Positions 25,654 to 33,015 of a stretch of DNA of 64,000 bases are shown piece after piece. Every line of letters starts with the position of its first letter. Position 1 is the stretch's first letter. Under the pieces are notes generated by a model, which was not told where the DNA came from, did not search any database, and was given only the letters and a program-made list of their open reading frames with translations. The stretch spans positions 1-64,000 of the forward strand of contig CAWEXB010000011.1 of assembly GCA_963812915.1 (NCBI GenBank), in the 5' to 3' direction. The stretch is from JACVRW01 sp963812915 (GTDB taxonomy: Bacteria; Actinomycetota; Thermoleophilia; Solirubrobacterales; Thermoleophilaceae). A program made the translations under genes and the position numbers.

Positions 25654-25893
25654 ATGCGAAAGCTCGATGTACTCGCTGGGGCCCTGCTGATCGTCGGCGG
25701 ACTCAACTGGGGTCTCGTCGCGATCGCCGAGTTCGACCTCGTCGCCTGGGTCTTCGGCCAGGGCTTCGGGGAGACGAACGCGGCAAGCCGGATCGTGTAC
25801 GGGCTGGTCGGCCTTGCCGCGATCTACGCCATCGCCGCGGTGGCCGCCCGTGGGTCGGCCGGCGAACACGAAACGGCAACCGCCTCGCGCTGA
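25654..25893 (+). CDS. DUF378-family small membrane protein
   Basis: A 79-residue protein with two transmembrane helices (LDVLAGALLIVGGLNWGLVA; IVYGLVGLAAIYAIAAVAAR) and the DUF378 hallmark GGLNWGLVA...FDLVA. GGAGG lies 11 bases before the ATG. Function is unknown. The family often sits beside stress or fasciclin genes. The CarH operator arrays directly upstream suggest light/B12-controlled expression. Confidence 0.85.
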   Translation: MRKLDVLAGALLIVGGLNWGLVAIAEFDLVAWVFGQGFGETNAASRIVYGLVGLAAIYAIAAVAARGSAGEHETATASR

Positions 25894-25921
25894 CGAGGCA
25901 GACAGTCGGTTAGGAGTCGAG

Positions 25922-26425
25922 ATGCGACAGATTCGAACCATCCTCGTTGTATGTGCGGTGACGGCCGTGACTGTCTCCGCGTTGACCGCCGGCGCCCCTG
26001 CAGACACTCCGCGGGCGCAGGGCAAGAACATCGTCGAGACGGCCGTCGCGGCCGGGAAGTTCGAGACGCTCACCTCGCTGCTGGGGCGAGCCGGGCTCGT
26101 GAAGACACTGGAGGGCAAGGGCCCATACACCGTCTTTGCACCGACCGACGCGGCGTTCGCCAAGATGCCGAAGGCCACGCTCGCACGGCTCGGCCGCAAC
26201 AAGGCGGCGCTCCGCTCGGTCCTGCTGCTGCACGTCGCCAAGGGCAGGCTGCCCGCGGCCAAGGTGACGAAGCGCCGCTCGGTGAAGACCCTCAACGGGC
26301 AGCGGCTGGCGATCCGCGTGCGCGGCGGCAAGGTCTTCGTCGGCCGGGCGCGGGTGGTCACACCGGACGTGTCCGCCTCGAACGGCGTCATCCACGTGAT
26401 CAACAAGGTTCTGCTCCCCCGCTAG
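25922..26425 (+). CDS. Secreted fasciclin (FAS1)-domain protein
   Basis: A 167-residue protein: signal peptide (IRTILVVCAVTAVTVSALTA) and one complete FAS1 domain. The domain has NIVETAVAAGKFETLTSLL, the H1 box YTVFAPTDAAFAKMP, RSVLLLHVAKGRLPAAKV (YH-like motif) and the H2 box ASNGVIHVINKVLLP. FAS1 proteins act in adhesion or extracellular binding. TTAGGAG lies before the ATG. It follows DUF378 by 28 bp, so the two form one transcription unit, closed by the hairpin at 26443. Confidence 0.85.
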   Translation: MRQIRTILVVCAVTAVTVSALTAGAPADTPRAQGKNIVETAVAAGKFETLTSLLGRAGLVKTLEGKGPYTVFAPTDAAFAKMPKATLARLGRNKAALRSVLLLHVAKGRLPAAKVTKRRSVKTLNGQRLAIRVRGGKVFVGRARVVTPDVSASNGVIHVINKVLLPR

Positions 26426-26442
26426 TCCCGGTGGCTCCCAGC

Positions 26443-26474
26443 GTCGCCCGGCGCGGTTCGCCGCGCCGGGCGAC
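26443..26474 (+). terminator. 14-bp hairpin with TTCG loop after the fasciclin gene
   Basis: GTCGCCCGGCGCGG, TTCG, CCGCGCCGGGCGAC: a perfect 14-bp stem capped by a UUCG tetraloop, 18 bp after the fasciclin stop. It is the strongest hairpin in the window and a clear transcript end. Confidence 0.8.
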
Positions 26475-26619
26475 GTGAAGGCGCGGGCAGGTGCCCCATG
26501 TCCTCCTCCTCACCCCACCGCACTCTCGAACGGACTCCCAAACCGGGCGCGCGGGTCTCGACGAAGACGATCGTGACCGACATCTCCGGAGCGGAGCTCT
26601 TCGACGTGGCGCCGATGCC

Positions 26620-27561
26620 ATGAGACTCGGCTTTGCCGTCAAGGTCCTCGCCGGCGGCGGGCTCCCGTCGCACGACTCCCGGCGGTGGCAGTCCGGACCG
26701 CATCTGCGCGTTTCACTCCAGCGGCTCAGAGGCGTCCTCGAATACTGCGGCTCGCATGACATCCGCATGTACCGGATGGCCACCGCGCTCGCGCCCTACG
26801 CGAGCCATCCGGACCTCCGAGGCTTTCGCGGGCAGCCGCGCGAGTGTGCCGCCGAGCTCGCGGAGGTCGGCCGGCTCTCGCGTGAGCTCGACATTCGCCT
26901 GTCCAGCCATCCCGGCCAGTACACCGTGCTCAACTCCGAGGACGAACGGACCCGGCGGCTGGCGGTCGAGGAGCTCGAAGTGCAGGCCGAGCTCATGGAT
27001 GCCATGGGGCTTGGACCCGAAGCGGTCGCCGTCCTCCACGTCGGCGGCGCGGCCGGCGGGGTGGACGCCGCCCTCGAGCGCTTCGAGCGGGGCTTCGAGC
27101 TCCTCTCGCCTGCGGCCCGCGCCCGCCTGGCCGTCGAGAACGACGACCGCTCCTTCGGCCTCGGCGACGTGCTGCGCTTGAGCGAGCGGATCGGACGCCC
27201 GGTCGTATGGGACGCCCTTCACCATCGCTGCCACGACCCGGACCTGATTCCTGCCCGCGAAGCGCTCGCCCTCGCGCTTGCGACGTGGCCGTCCGGGGTG
27301 GTGCCGAAGGTTCATTACGCGTCGCCGAAGACAGCGGTCGAGGAGCGCCGCAAGCGTGTCGGCCGGCGGATCGAACGCTCGTTGGTGCTTCCGGAGCTAC
27401 GCGCCCACGCCGATCTGATCGACCCGATCTCGTTCGAGCACTTCATCGGCGAGACGGGGCGCGGGATGGACTTCGACGTGATGCTCGAGGCCAAGGCCAA
27501 GGACCTCGCGCTGCTGCGCCTGCGTGAGCAGCTCGCGGACCCGACCGAAGCACGGGCATGA
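26620..27561 (+). CDS. uvsE: UV damage endonuclease UvsE/UVDE
   Basis: A 313-residue TIM-barrel nuclease: LGFAVKVLAGGGLPSHDSRR opening, then CGSHDIRMYRMATALAPYAS (RmSS-like region) and LSSHPGQYTVLNSE (metal His). LDAMGLGPEAVAVLHVGGAA-like helix and strand, ARLAVENDDRSFGLGDVL (metal Glu/Asp) and PVVWDALHHRCHD (metal Asp/His) follow. It nicks DNA 5' of UV photoproducts, starting a light-independent repair route. The ATG at 26620 fits family length. Its stop overlaps the start of the next gene (ATGA). Placement next to the CarH module suits a light-stress theme (inference). Confidence 0.85.
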   Translation: MRLGFAVKVLAGGGLPSHDSRRWQSGPHLRVSLQRLRGVLEYCGSHDIRMYRMATALAPYASHPDLRGFRGQPRECAAELAEVGRLSRELDIRLSSHPGQYTVLNSEDERTRRLAVEELEVQAELMDAMGLGPEAVAVLHVGGAAGGVDAALERFERGFELLSPAARARLAVENDDRSFGLGDVLRLSERIGRPVVWDALHHRCHDPDLIPAREALALALATWPSGVVPKVHYASPKTAVEERRKRVGRRIERSLVLPELRAHADLIDPISFEHFIGETGRGMDFDVMLEAKAKDLALLRLREQLADPTEARA

Positions 27562-28587
27562 GCGAGATCCTGATCGGCGTGTCCGCCTGCCTGTTGGGCG
27601 AGCAGGTCCGCTACGACGGCGGGCACAGGCGCAACGCCTTCCTGCTCGAGGAGCTGGCTCCCCACGTCAGGTTCGTGCCGGTCTGTCCCGAGGTCGGCAT
27701 CGGACTCGGAGTTCCGCGCGAGTCAATCCGGCTGGTGCGGCGGGGCGATCGGGTCCGTCTCCTCGGGTCGGCGGGCGTCGATCACACCGATGCCATGCGG
27801 CGCTGGGCCGACGCGGTCATGGGCGAGCTGCGCGAGCGGGACCTCTCGGGCTTCGTGCTCAAGAAGGGCTCGCCGAGCTGCGGCCTCGAACGCGTCCGCG
27901 TGTGGGACGAAGACGTCCAGCGGCCATCGCGGCCGGGGCGGGGCGTATTCGCCCAGGCGCTCGTCGACGCGATGCCCGCACTGGCGATCGAGGAGGAGGG
28001 CCGGCTGAACGACCCGGGCCTGCGCGAGCACTTCGTCGACAGGGTCTTCGGGCATGCCCGGGTGCGAGACTTCTTCGCCGGTCGGTGGACCGCCGCAAGC
28101 CTGATCCGCTTCCACTCGGCGGAGAAGGCGGCCGTGCTGGCGCACGATGTCGAGACCGCCGGGCGGCTCGGCCGTCTTGTGGCCGGCCAGGGCCGGCTCG
28201 AGGCCGCAGCAGCTGGCCCGGAGCTATCGCGAGCTCCACGCGGCCGCGTTCGCACGGCCCGCGACCCCAGGCCGGCAGGCCAATGCTCTCATGCACCTGG
28301 CTGGGCACCTCAAGGGCGATCTCGGATCGTGCGACCGCCAAGAGCTCCGCGAGGCGATCGAGGACTACCGGGTCGGCCTCGTGCCGGTGGCGGTCCCTCT
28401 CGCGCTCCTGTCTCGGCACCTCCGCGCCGTCGGCACCGAGTGGGCCCGCTCCCAGACGTACCTGCGGCCCTACCCCAAGGAGCTCGGCCTTAGAGGCGTG
28501 ATCTCCAAGCCGCGCGGAGGGCGGCGCGCCGCTCGGACCGAGAGGCCACCGCAGTACCCGATGCCGTCGAGTCTCTCTGGAGGTTGA
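27558..28587 (+). CDS. DUF523-DUF1722 (YbgA-type) fusion protein, one frameshift
   Basis: The N-terminal DUF523 module (residues 1-150) has VSACLLGEQVRYDGGHRRNA, PVCPEVGIGLGVPRESI and KKGSPSCGLERVRVW. The DUF1722 module follows (FHSAEKAAVLAHDVETAGRL, then in another frame PGRQANALMHLAGHLKGDLG, ALLSRHLRAVGTEWARSQTY, RPYPKELGLR). One base change near 28195 is needed. The two-domain order matches the family, where DUF1722 genes are often near photolyase or UV-repair genes. Here the gene is translationally coupled to uvsE, so a repair-associated role is plausible but unproven. Confidence 0.75.
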
Positions 28588-28593
28588 CCGGAC

Positions 28594-28845
28594 GTGAACC
28601 CTGCCGACGCGCAGCACGCGAGCGATCAGGACGCAGGCACACGTCGCGGGGCTCGCGCCCGGCGGCTGATCGGGCGCGATCCGGGCGCTTCGCTGATCAC
28701 CCTAGCCGCCTTCCTAGCCTTCGTTCTTTCGGTGGTCCTGTGGTTCACGGACTCCCGGCAGGAGGCCTTGTTCACCGGTCTCTGGGTGCCCTCGATACTT
28801 GCCCTCGGTGCGTTCTACGCCGCCCTGCGACGCCATTCGACGTGA
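28594..28845 (+). CDS. Small single/double-TM protein
   Basis: Eighty-three residues: a basic, polar N-terminal 33 residues, then LITLAAFLAFVLSVVLWFTD and LFTGLWVPSILALGAFYAAL as two hydrophobic helices. GGAGG lies upstream of GTG 28594. Its second helix resembles LFVGLWPPMLWLIGDAL of the convergent 29366 gene, so the two may be distant relatives. Function unknown. Confidence 0.6.
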   Translation: MNPADAQHASDQDAGTRRGARARRLIGRDPGASLITLAAFLAFVLSVVLWFTDSRQEALFTGLWVPSILALGAFYAALRRHST

Positions 28846-29040
28846 CCGCGCTGCTGCTCATAGCTGGTGTGACTCATCTTCGCCATGGTGGTGGCCGGCG
28901 TGTGGCTCATGCAGCACGCAGAGGCCGAGCCCGCCGCCCGTGCCGTTGGCCGAGCGCCCGATCCGGCGGAGGAAGAGGAGGCGCGGCAGACGCTGTCCAC
29001 GCCACGACCGAGCTTCCTCCGCGATCGCGAGCCGGACTAG
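28842..29040 (+). CDS. Very small membrane protein, probably frameshifted
   Basis: A GTG at 28842 overlaps the previous stop (GTGA), and TALLLIAG follows. After one base shift the frame reads LIFAMVVAGVWLMQHAEAEP and then an acidic tail to the stop at 29040 (PAEEEEARQTLSTPRPSFL). One transmembrane helix. The overlap and hydrophobic pattern support a real gene with an indel. I do not recognise it. Confidence 0.35.
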
Positions 29041-29366
29041 AACGAGGCGCCGGCGGGTCGACCGGTCCGCAGGTCTTCGTGCTCGTCGGGCTCGCGGTCT
29101 AGCGGCCCGCCTGTTTTTGCGAGCCATGGTCGTCTGCCGCCGGAGCGGGTTGCGCGTTCCTCGAGCTGTAGCGCGTCTCCTATGAGCCAGAGCATCGGCG
29201 GCCACAGCCCGACGAACAGCGCCCGCCGCTCAGCGTTGCCGCGCTCCTCCTGGTCGACCGTCTTGGCACGGATCCAGAGGGCGATGCAGAGATAGATGGC
29301 GCCGAGCGAGCCGGCGTGCAAGTGCCAGCCGCGCAGCCGCGTGTCGCTGAGGACCTTTGTGAGCAT
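29037..29366 (-). CDS. Small two-TM protein
   Basis: 109 residues from ATG 29366: AGSLGAIYLCIALWIRAKTV, then RRALFVGLWPPMLWLIGDAL and a polar, charged C-terminus. It is convergent with the 28842 gene (4-base overlap of stops). The 'ALFVGLWPP' core recalls the 28594 protein. No family recognised. Confidence 0.5.
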   Translation of the reverse strand: MLTKVLSDTRLRGWHLHAGSLGAIYLCIALWIRAKTVDQEERGNAERRALFVGLWPPMLWLIGDALQLEERATRSGGRRPWLAKTGGPLDREPDEHEDLRTGRPAGASF

Positions 29367-29488
29367 GCCCGGCTGGTACCCGCGGCCGAGCGGCGCATGC
29401 GCGCGACAGGCCTGGGTACCGGGGATCCGTGGCTCCGCCCAGGACTCTCCCTCGTCTGCGCACTCGGAGGCTGCCCTTGGCACGGTCG

Positions 29489-30020
29489 ATGGCGACGGCC
29501 GTCCGCTGGCCGGTTGGGGTTGCGCTCACATCGTGGCGCTACATGTGGCGAACCACCCCCATCCACCGGTCTGAGGAGCCCGGCTCGTGGCCGGAGGACG
29601 CCCCGCCGCCAGTGCCGGACGGCTTGCTGGACGAGCAGGTGCAGCTTTTGCGCCACGGGGCGGGTCCGTTGTTCCGTCGCCGCTACCTCGCACACGTCCG
29701 CAGCCCGCGTATGCCGCCTGAGGAACTGATGGCGCACCTGCAACGCAATCCTGACCGCGCGGCGCCGAGCGAGTTCGCCACCTTCAAGAAGGCGACCGGC
29801 AATGAGGGCGGCATGCGCCCCGGCGACGAGTACGTGGTTCGCATGCCGGGGCCGTGGGATGGGCCCGTGCGCGTGGTAGAGGTGTCTCCGAGCTCCTTCG
29901 GCCTGGCGACGCTGGTGGGCCACCTCGAGGCGGGCCAGATCGCCTTTCGCACCAAGGGTGGCAGGGATCGGCTCGAGTTCGAGATCGAGTCCTGGCCTCC
30001 CTTCCTTCTCTCCTGGAGTC
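29489..30020 (+). CDS. DUF1990-like protein, 3' end lost at a low-complexity join
   Basis: From ATG 29489: AVRWPVGVALTSWRYMWRTT, then PLFRRRYLAHVRSPRMPPEE, PSEFATFKKATGNEGGMRPG, GDEYVVRMPGPWDGPVRVVE and DRLEFEIESW. This matches the DUF1990 family of polyketide-cyclase-like/SRPBCC-type small-molecule binding folds. Similarity stops at about 30000, where the sequence becomes pyrimidine-rich with poly-C runs. The same frame continues by chance into a TetR fragment. The missing C-terminus (about 30-40 residues) suggests a misassembled join rather than a true fusion. Confidence 0.65.
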
Positions 30021-30155
30021 TCTTCCTCGACCTTCCCCTTCGCACCCCCACTCTCTCACCCCCGCCCGAGAACCCATGCTATTTCGCTCTCAGGCAGCCA
30101 CCCCGCCCCCCCCCCCCCTTCCCTCTCCCTCGTCCCCCCCCCCCCCGCCCGGGAT
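30004..30155. repeat. Pyrimidine-rich low-complexity tract with long poly-C runs
   Basis: About 150 bp of C/T-rich plus strand, with C-runs of a dozen or more bases near 30107-30118 and 30135-30148. It joins the DUF1990-like gene to a TetR C-terminal part. No other region of the window has such composition. It is either a slippage-prone natural tract or an assembly scar. Confidence 0.7.
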
Positions 30156-30673
30156 CGATCTATCATCGCTTCGGGTCCCGTGACGCTCTCCTCACGCGTC
30201 TGTGGATCCGAGCCGTGCGTCGCTCCCAAGCTTCGTTCCTCGCCGCGCTCGAAGAGAAGGACGCCAGGGCGGCCGCGCTCGGCGCGGCGCTCTCGGTCTT
30301 CGACTTCTGCGCCCAGGAACCCGGAGAGGCACGCCTGCTGCTGTCGTTTCGGCGCGAGGACCTGATCCCGAAGCTCCCGGCCAAGGGGCCCCCGGCCGAG
30401 GAGTTGCGGGAGCTCAACCGCCCAATCGAGCGGGCCATCGCAGACCTCGCTCGCCGGCTCACGGGTCGCCGCACGCGCCGAGTGCTCGAGGGCACGCTGC
30501 TCGCCGTGTTCGACCTCCCCTACGGCGCCGTACGACGCCATCTGATAGCAGGGCAGCCGCCACCGCCACGCCTGCGCGCGGATCTGACGCTTGCCGTCTC
30601 CGCGGTGATCGAGCAGCTCGCGACTGAGGCAAGCGCTCAGCGGCCGAGCGAGGGGGACCCCTCTGACCCTTGA
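30151..30673 (+). pseudogene. TetR-family regulator lacking its DNA-binding N-terminus
   Basis: The frame contains the end of the TetR helix-turn-helix (SIYHRFGSRDALLTRLWIRA) and the ligand-binding helical domain (SQASFLAALEEKDARAAALG, EARLLLSFRREDLIPKLPA, LTGRRTRRVLEGTLLAVFDL). The first 35-40 residues, including the recognition helix start, are missing and replaced by the poly-C tract. It is a fragment caused by the same join that truncates the DUF1990 gene. Confidence 0.65.
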
Positions 30674-30690
30674 TCGGCCTTGGCCGACCG

Positions 30691-30931
30691 TCAAGAGCCC
30701 GTTTGGATGTCCACGATCAAGCCAGCGTGATCCGATGCCCAGACACCGTCGACTGGGTCGGCACCGATGCGGGTGACGAAGCGCACTGCCCCGCGCCCAT
30801 CATGGCGGGGCACGCCGGTAAAGACGTAGTCGATCCGCGCGTTCGGCTCGTTCGTCGCAAGCACATGCGGGTTGGCCCTGTCCCAGCTTGGCTGCCGCAC
30901 GAGGCGACGCCATCTGTATTGGTGAACGCGG
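30691..30931 (-). pseudogene. Endonuclease/exonuclease/phosphatase-family C-terminal scrap
   Basis: The last 70 residues of an EEP-superfamily enzyme: ANPHVLATNEPNARIDYVFT and GVWASDHAGLIVDIQTGS, i.e. the conserved IDYVF strand and the catalytic SDH motif. LTAFTN upstream is in another frame. It starts flush against the nitrilase stop, so the rest of the gene was removed by a rearrangement. Confidence 0.6.
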
Positions 30932-32029
30932 TCAGTTGCCCGTTGCCTGCTGGCCTGAGGCGCCGTCGGCGCCGTCGGGCGGCGCGTAGACGCCCCTCTC
31001 CTGCAGCCTTCGCACCTGTGGCTCGATCACCTCGCGCCGATACTCGTCGTGCTTATAGGGCGCGCGCTCGGCGCAGAGGTTTTTCGGGTAGACGGGCTGC
31101 TCGTAGATCACGCGGTACTGCTCGGTCGTCAGGTCCTTGAGCCAGTTGCCCCACTTCGCGTTGGCCCGGAAGTGGCGCAGGGCGTGCACGTCGATGGTGC
31201 CCGCCACCCAGGAGGAGCCGCCGCTGTAGGGATGCTCGCCGACAACGCGGCCGAGGTAGTCGGCGATCAGCGAGTGGCCGCCGAAGGTGTCGATCGGCGT
31301 GTCGTCGTCGGCCGTCAGGTAGTAGGTGCCGACGTTGGGGGCGATCACGTACATGTTGTTGTCCAGCGCCCGCGCCCGGGTCTGCACGACGAAGGCATCG
31401 CTCGAGCGATGCGGAAACGAGGCTCGGTAGACCACCTCGGCGCCGTTCATCGCCAGCCCGCGCGCGTTCTCCGGGTAGGAGCCCTCGTTGGCCATCATGA
31501 TCCCGAGCCGCCCGATCTCGGTGTCGGCCACCGGATAGAACGCGTCGAGCGTTGCGCCGTAGAGCTCGATCCAGCGGTCATAGACGTTGTGCGGCGTGAC
31601 GGAATGCTCCACGGGCAACAGCGGCACGAGCTTGTGGTGGCGCAGCACGACGGCGCCGTCTGGATCAAGGACGAAGCCGACGTTGAAGAAACGGCCGGGA
31701 AACTCGGGGTGGCGGGCCTTGGCCTGCGCCATCACGAACACGCCCCACTTGCGTGCCAGGCGCCCGAGCTCGTCCGTCTCCGGGCCCGGGATGTCGATCG
31801 CGCATTCCCGCGCGAAGGTCTCGTGGTCGACATCGAGCACCTCGTCGTTGAAGCCCTGCAGCGCGCCCTCTGGAATCGCGACCAGGCGCACCGGCAAGTC
31901 CAGCCCGCCGAGCCACGTCGACGCGGTCACCAGGTGGTCAAGGTGCTCGAGGTTGCGGCGAATGTCCTCGCGCCGTCGAATGCCCCACATCGTGGGAACC
32001 AGCCCGATCGCCTGATACGGCTCAATCAT
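30932..32029 (-). CDS. Nitrilase-superfamily protein without the catalytic cysteine
   Basis: A 365-residue carbon-nitrogen-hydrolase fold. GGGAGGAG precedes ATG 32029. The catalytic Glu (AIPEGALQGF), Lys (LRHHKLVPL) and second Glu (LPVEHS) are present. At the nucleophile elbow, normally G-x-x-I-C-Y-D...PE, the sequence is LGIMMANEGSYPENARGL, so Cys is replaced by Ala. The remainder (FVVQTRARALDNNMYVIAPN) is typical. With no Cys it should not hydrolyse nitriles or amides by the usual route. It may be a binding protein, a lyase-like variant or an inactivated enzyme. Confidence 0.75.
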   Translation of the reverse strand: MIEPYQAIGLVPTMWGIRRREDIRRNLEHLDHLVTASTWLGGLDLPVRLVAIPEGALQGFNDEVLDVDHETFARECAIDIPGPETDELGRLARKWGVFVMAQAKARHPEFPGRFFNVGFVLDPDGAVVLRHHKLVPLLPVEHSVTPHNVYDRWIELYGATLDAFYPVADTEIGRLGIMMANEGSYPENARGLAMNGAEVVYRASFPHRSSDAFVVQTRARALDNNMYVIAPNVGTYYLTADDDTPIDTFGGHSLIADYLGRVVGEHPYSGGSSWVAGTIDVHALRHFRANAKWGNWLKDLTTEQYRVIYEQPVYPKNLCAERAPYKHDEYRREVIEPQVRRLQERGVYAPPDGADGASGQQATGN

Positions 32030-32271
32030 CTGCGTCTCTCCTCCCGGGGGCCGGGCCGCGTCGCCCAAACGAACTCGCCGCGGCCATCAAGGTCAAACTC
32101 CTCCACGCCTAGTAACCCAGGCCGCCGCGGTTCGAGTCAAGAACTCTCAGGCCGTCCGGTAGCGCACGAGCGCCGCTCGTGCTCGCGCTCAGCGCGGCCG
32201 TCGGGTTCGCCGACCTGGTCGTCGCAAAGCCTCAACGCCCGCTGGACGACACGGGTCGCGAGAAATAGGGG
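32030..32271. other. Short gap between nitrilase and nickel permease, nothing recognised
   Basis: No convincing gene. It should hold the end of the long hydrogenase operon and the nitrilase promoter, though no clear hairpin was found. Confidence 0.3.
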
Positions 32272-33015
32272 TTACGTCAGCCCCGCATACCAGAGCCCGA
32301 ACATCACCCCGAGCATGCCGAGCGCCGGGATTCCCACGCCGCGGTAGAGCGGTTCGATCAGCGGCCTGGTTAGCAGCCAGGCGAAGGCGCCGGTGAGGAG
32401 CGCCATCGACAGGATCGACATCGGCGCGAACACCGCCAGGGCGGCTGCGGCCTCGAGGCGGCCGGGGAGCGCGGCGATCAGCAGGAGCACCACTGCGCCG
32501 GTGCCCGCCAGGCCGTGGAGGGTTCCGATCGCGAACGCCTGGGTCGGTGTGCGCACCAGGACGTGTCGGTGGTCGCCCGGGCCGCGGCGCAGGTGGCTGT
32601 GCCTGCCGTGGCTGTGGGCGTGTGCGTGGGGGCCCGCTCGGAAGTCGCCGCGGAGCCACTTGACGAAGACGCGCGCGGCGAGCAGGAGGATCACGATGCC
32701 GATCGCCTTCTCGGCGGCCGACTCGAGCCAGGCCGGCAGCTGCGACTTGAACGCGATCAGGGGCAAACCGATCGCGAGCAGCGCGAGCGCGTGCCCGAGG
32801 CCCCACCACATCCCGAGACGCACCGCCTTGCGCGCGTCTCCGCCGTCGGCGGCCACGAGCGAGGTGGTAGCCACGAGGTGGTCGGGATCGGAGGCGTGGC
32901 GGAGCCCGAGGACGAAGGCGATGGCGAGCGCCACGAGCAGGGGCGCGCCGTCGAGCATTCCCGTCAACCATGCGTCGAGTTCTTCGACCGGGGTGAACAA
33001 ATAGTCGAAGCTCAT
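32272..33015 (-). CDS. NicO/NiCoT-type nickel permease, last gene of the hydrogenase operon
   Basis: A 247-residue protein with about six transmembrane helices. FVLGLRHASDPDHLVATTSL holds the NiCoT signature H-x4-D-H. GMWWGLGHALALLAIGLPLI and AIGTLHGLAGTGAVVLLLIA carry the other conserved His/Gly motifs. A His-rich cytoplasmic loop (AHAHSHGRHSHL) can collect metal. It supplies Ni2+ for the hydrogenase active site. The ATG overlaps the hypF stop (ATGA), tying uptake to maturation. Confidence 0.85.
   Translation of the reverse strand: MSFDYLFTPVEELDAWLTGMLDGAPLLVALAIAFVLGLRHASDPDHLVATTSLVAADGGDARKAVRLGMWWGLGHALALLAIGLPLIAFKSQLPAWLESAAEKAIGIVILLLAARVFVKWLRGDFRAGPHAHAHSHGRHSHLRRGPGDHRHVLVRTPTQAFAIGTLHGLAGTGAVVLLLIAALPGRLEAAAALAVFAPMSILSMALLTGAFAWLLTRPLIEPLYRGVGIPALGMLGVMFGLWYAGLT

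Noticed and set aside
25554..25654. Cobalamin riboswitch upstream of the B12-related genes
   Set aside because: The gap is only 100 bp, filled by promoter and direct repeats, with no B12-box-like sequence; CarH senses B12 as a protein.
26422..26619. Small minus-strand gene between fasciclin and uvsE
   Set aside because: It would run through the strong terminator hairpin and has no recognisable sequence, though a short MSVTIVFVETRAP-like piece looks protein-like.
29429..30673. A true DUF1990-TetR fusion protein
   Set aside because: Both families lose conserved ends at the poly-C tract, so a chance open frame over a join is more likely.
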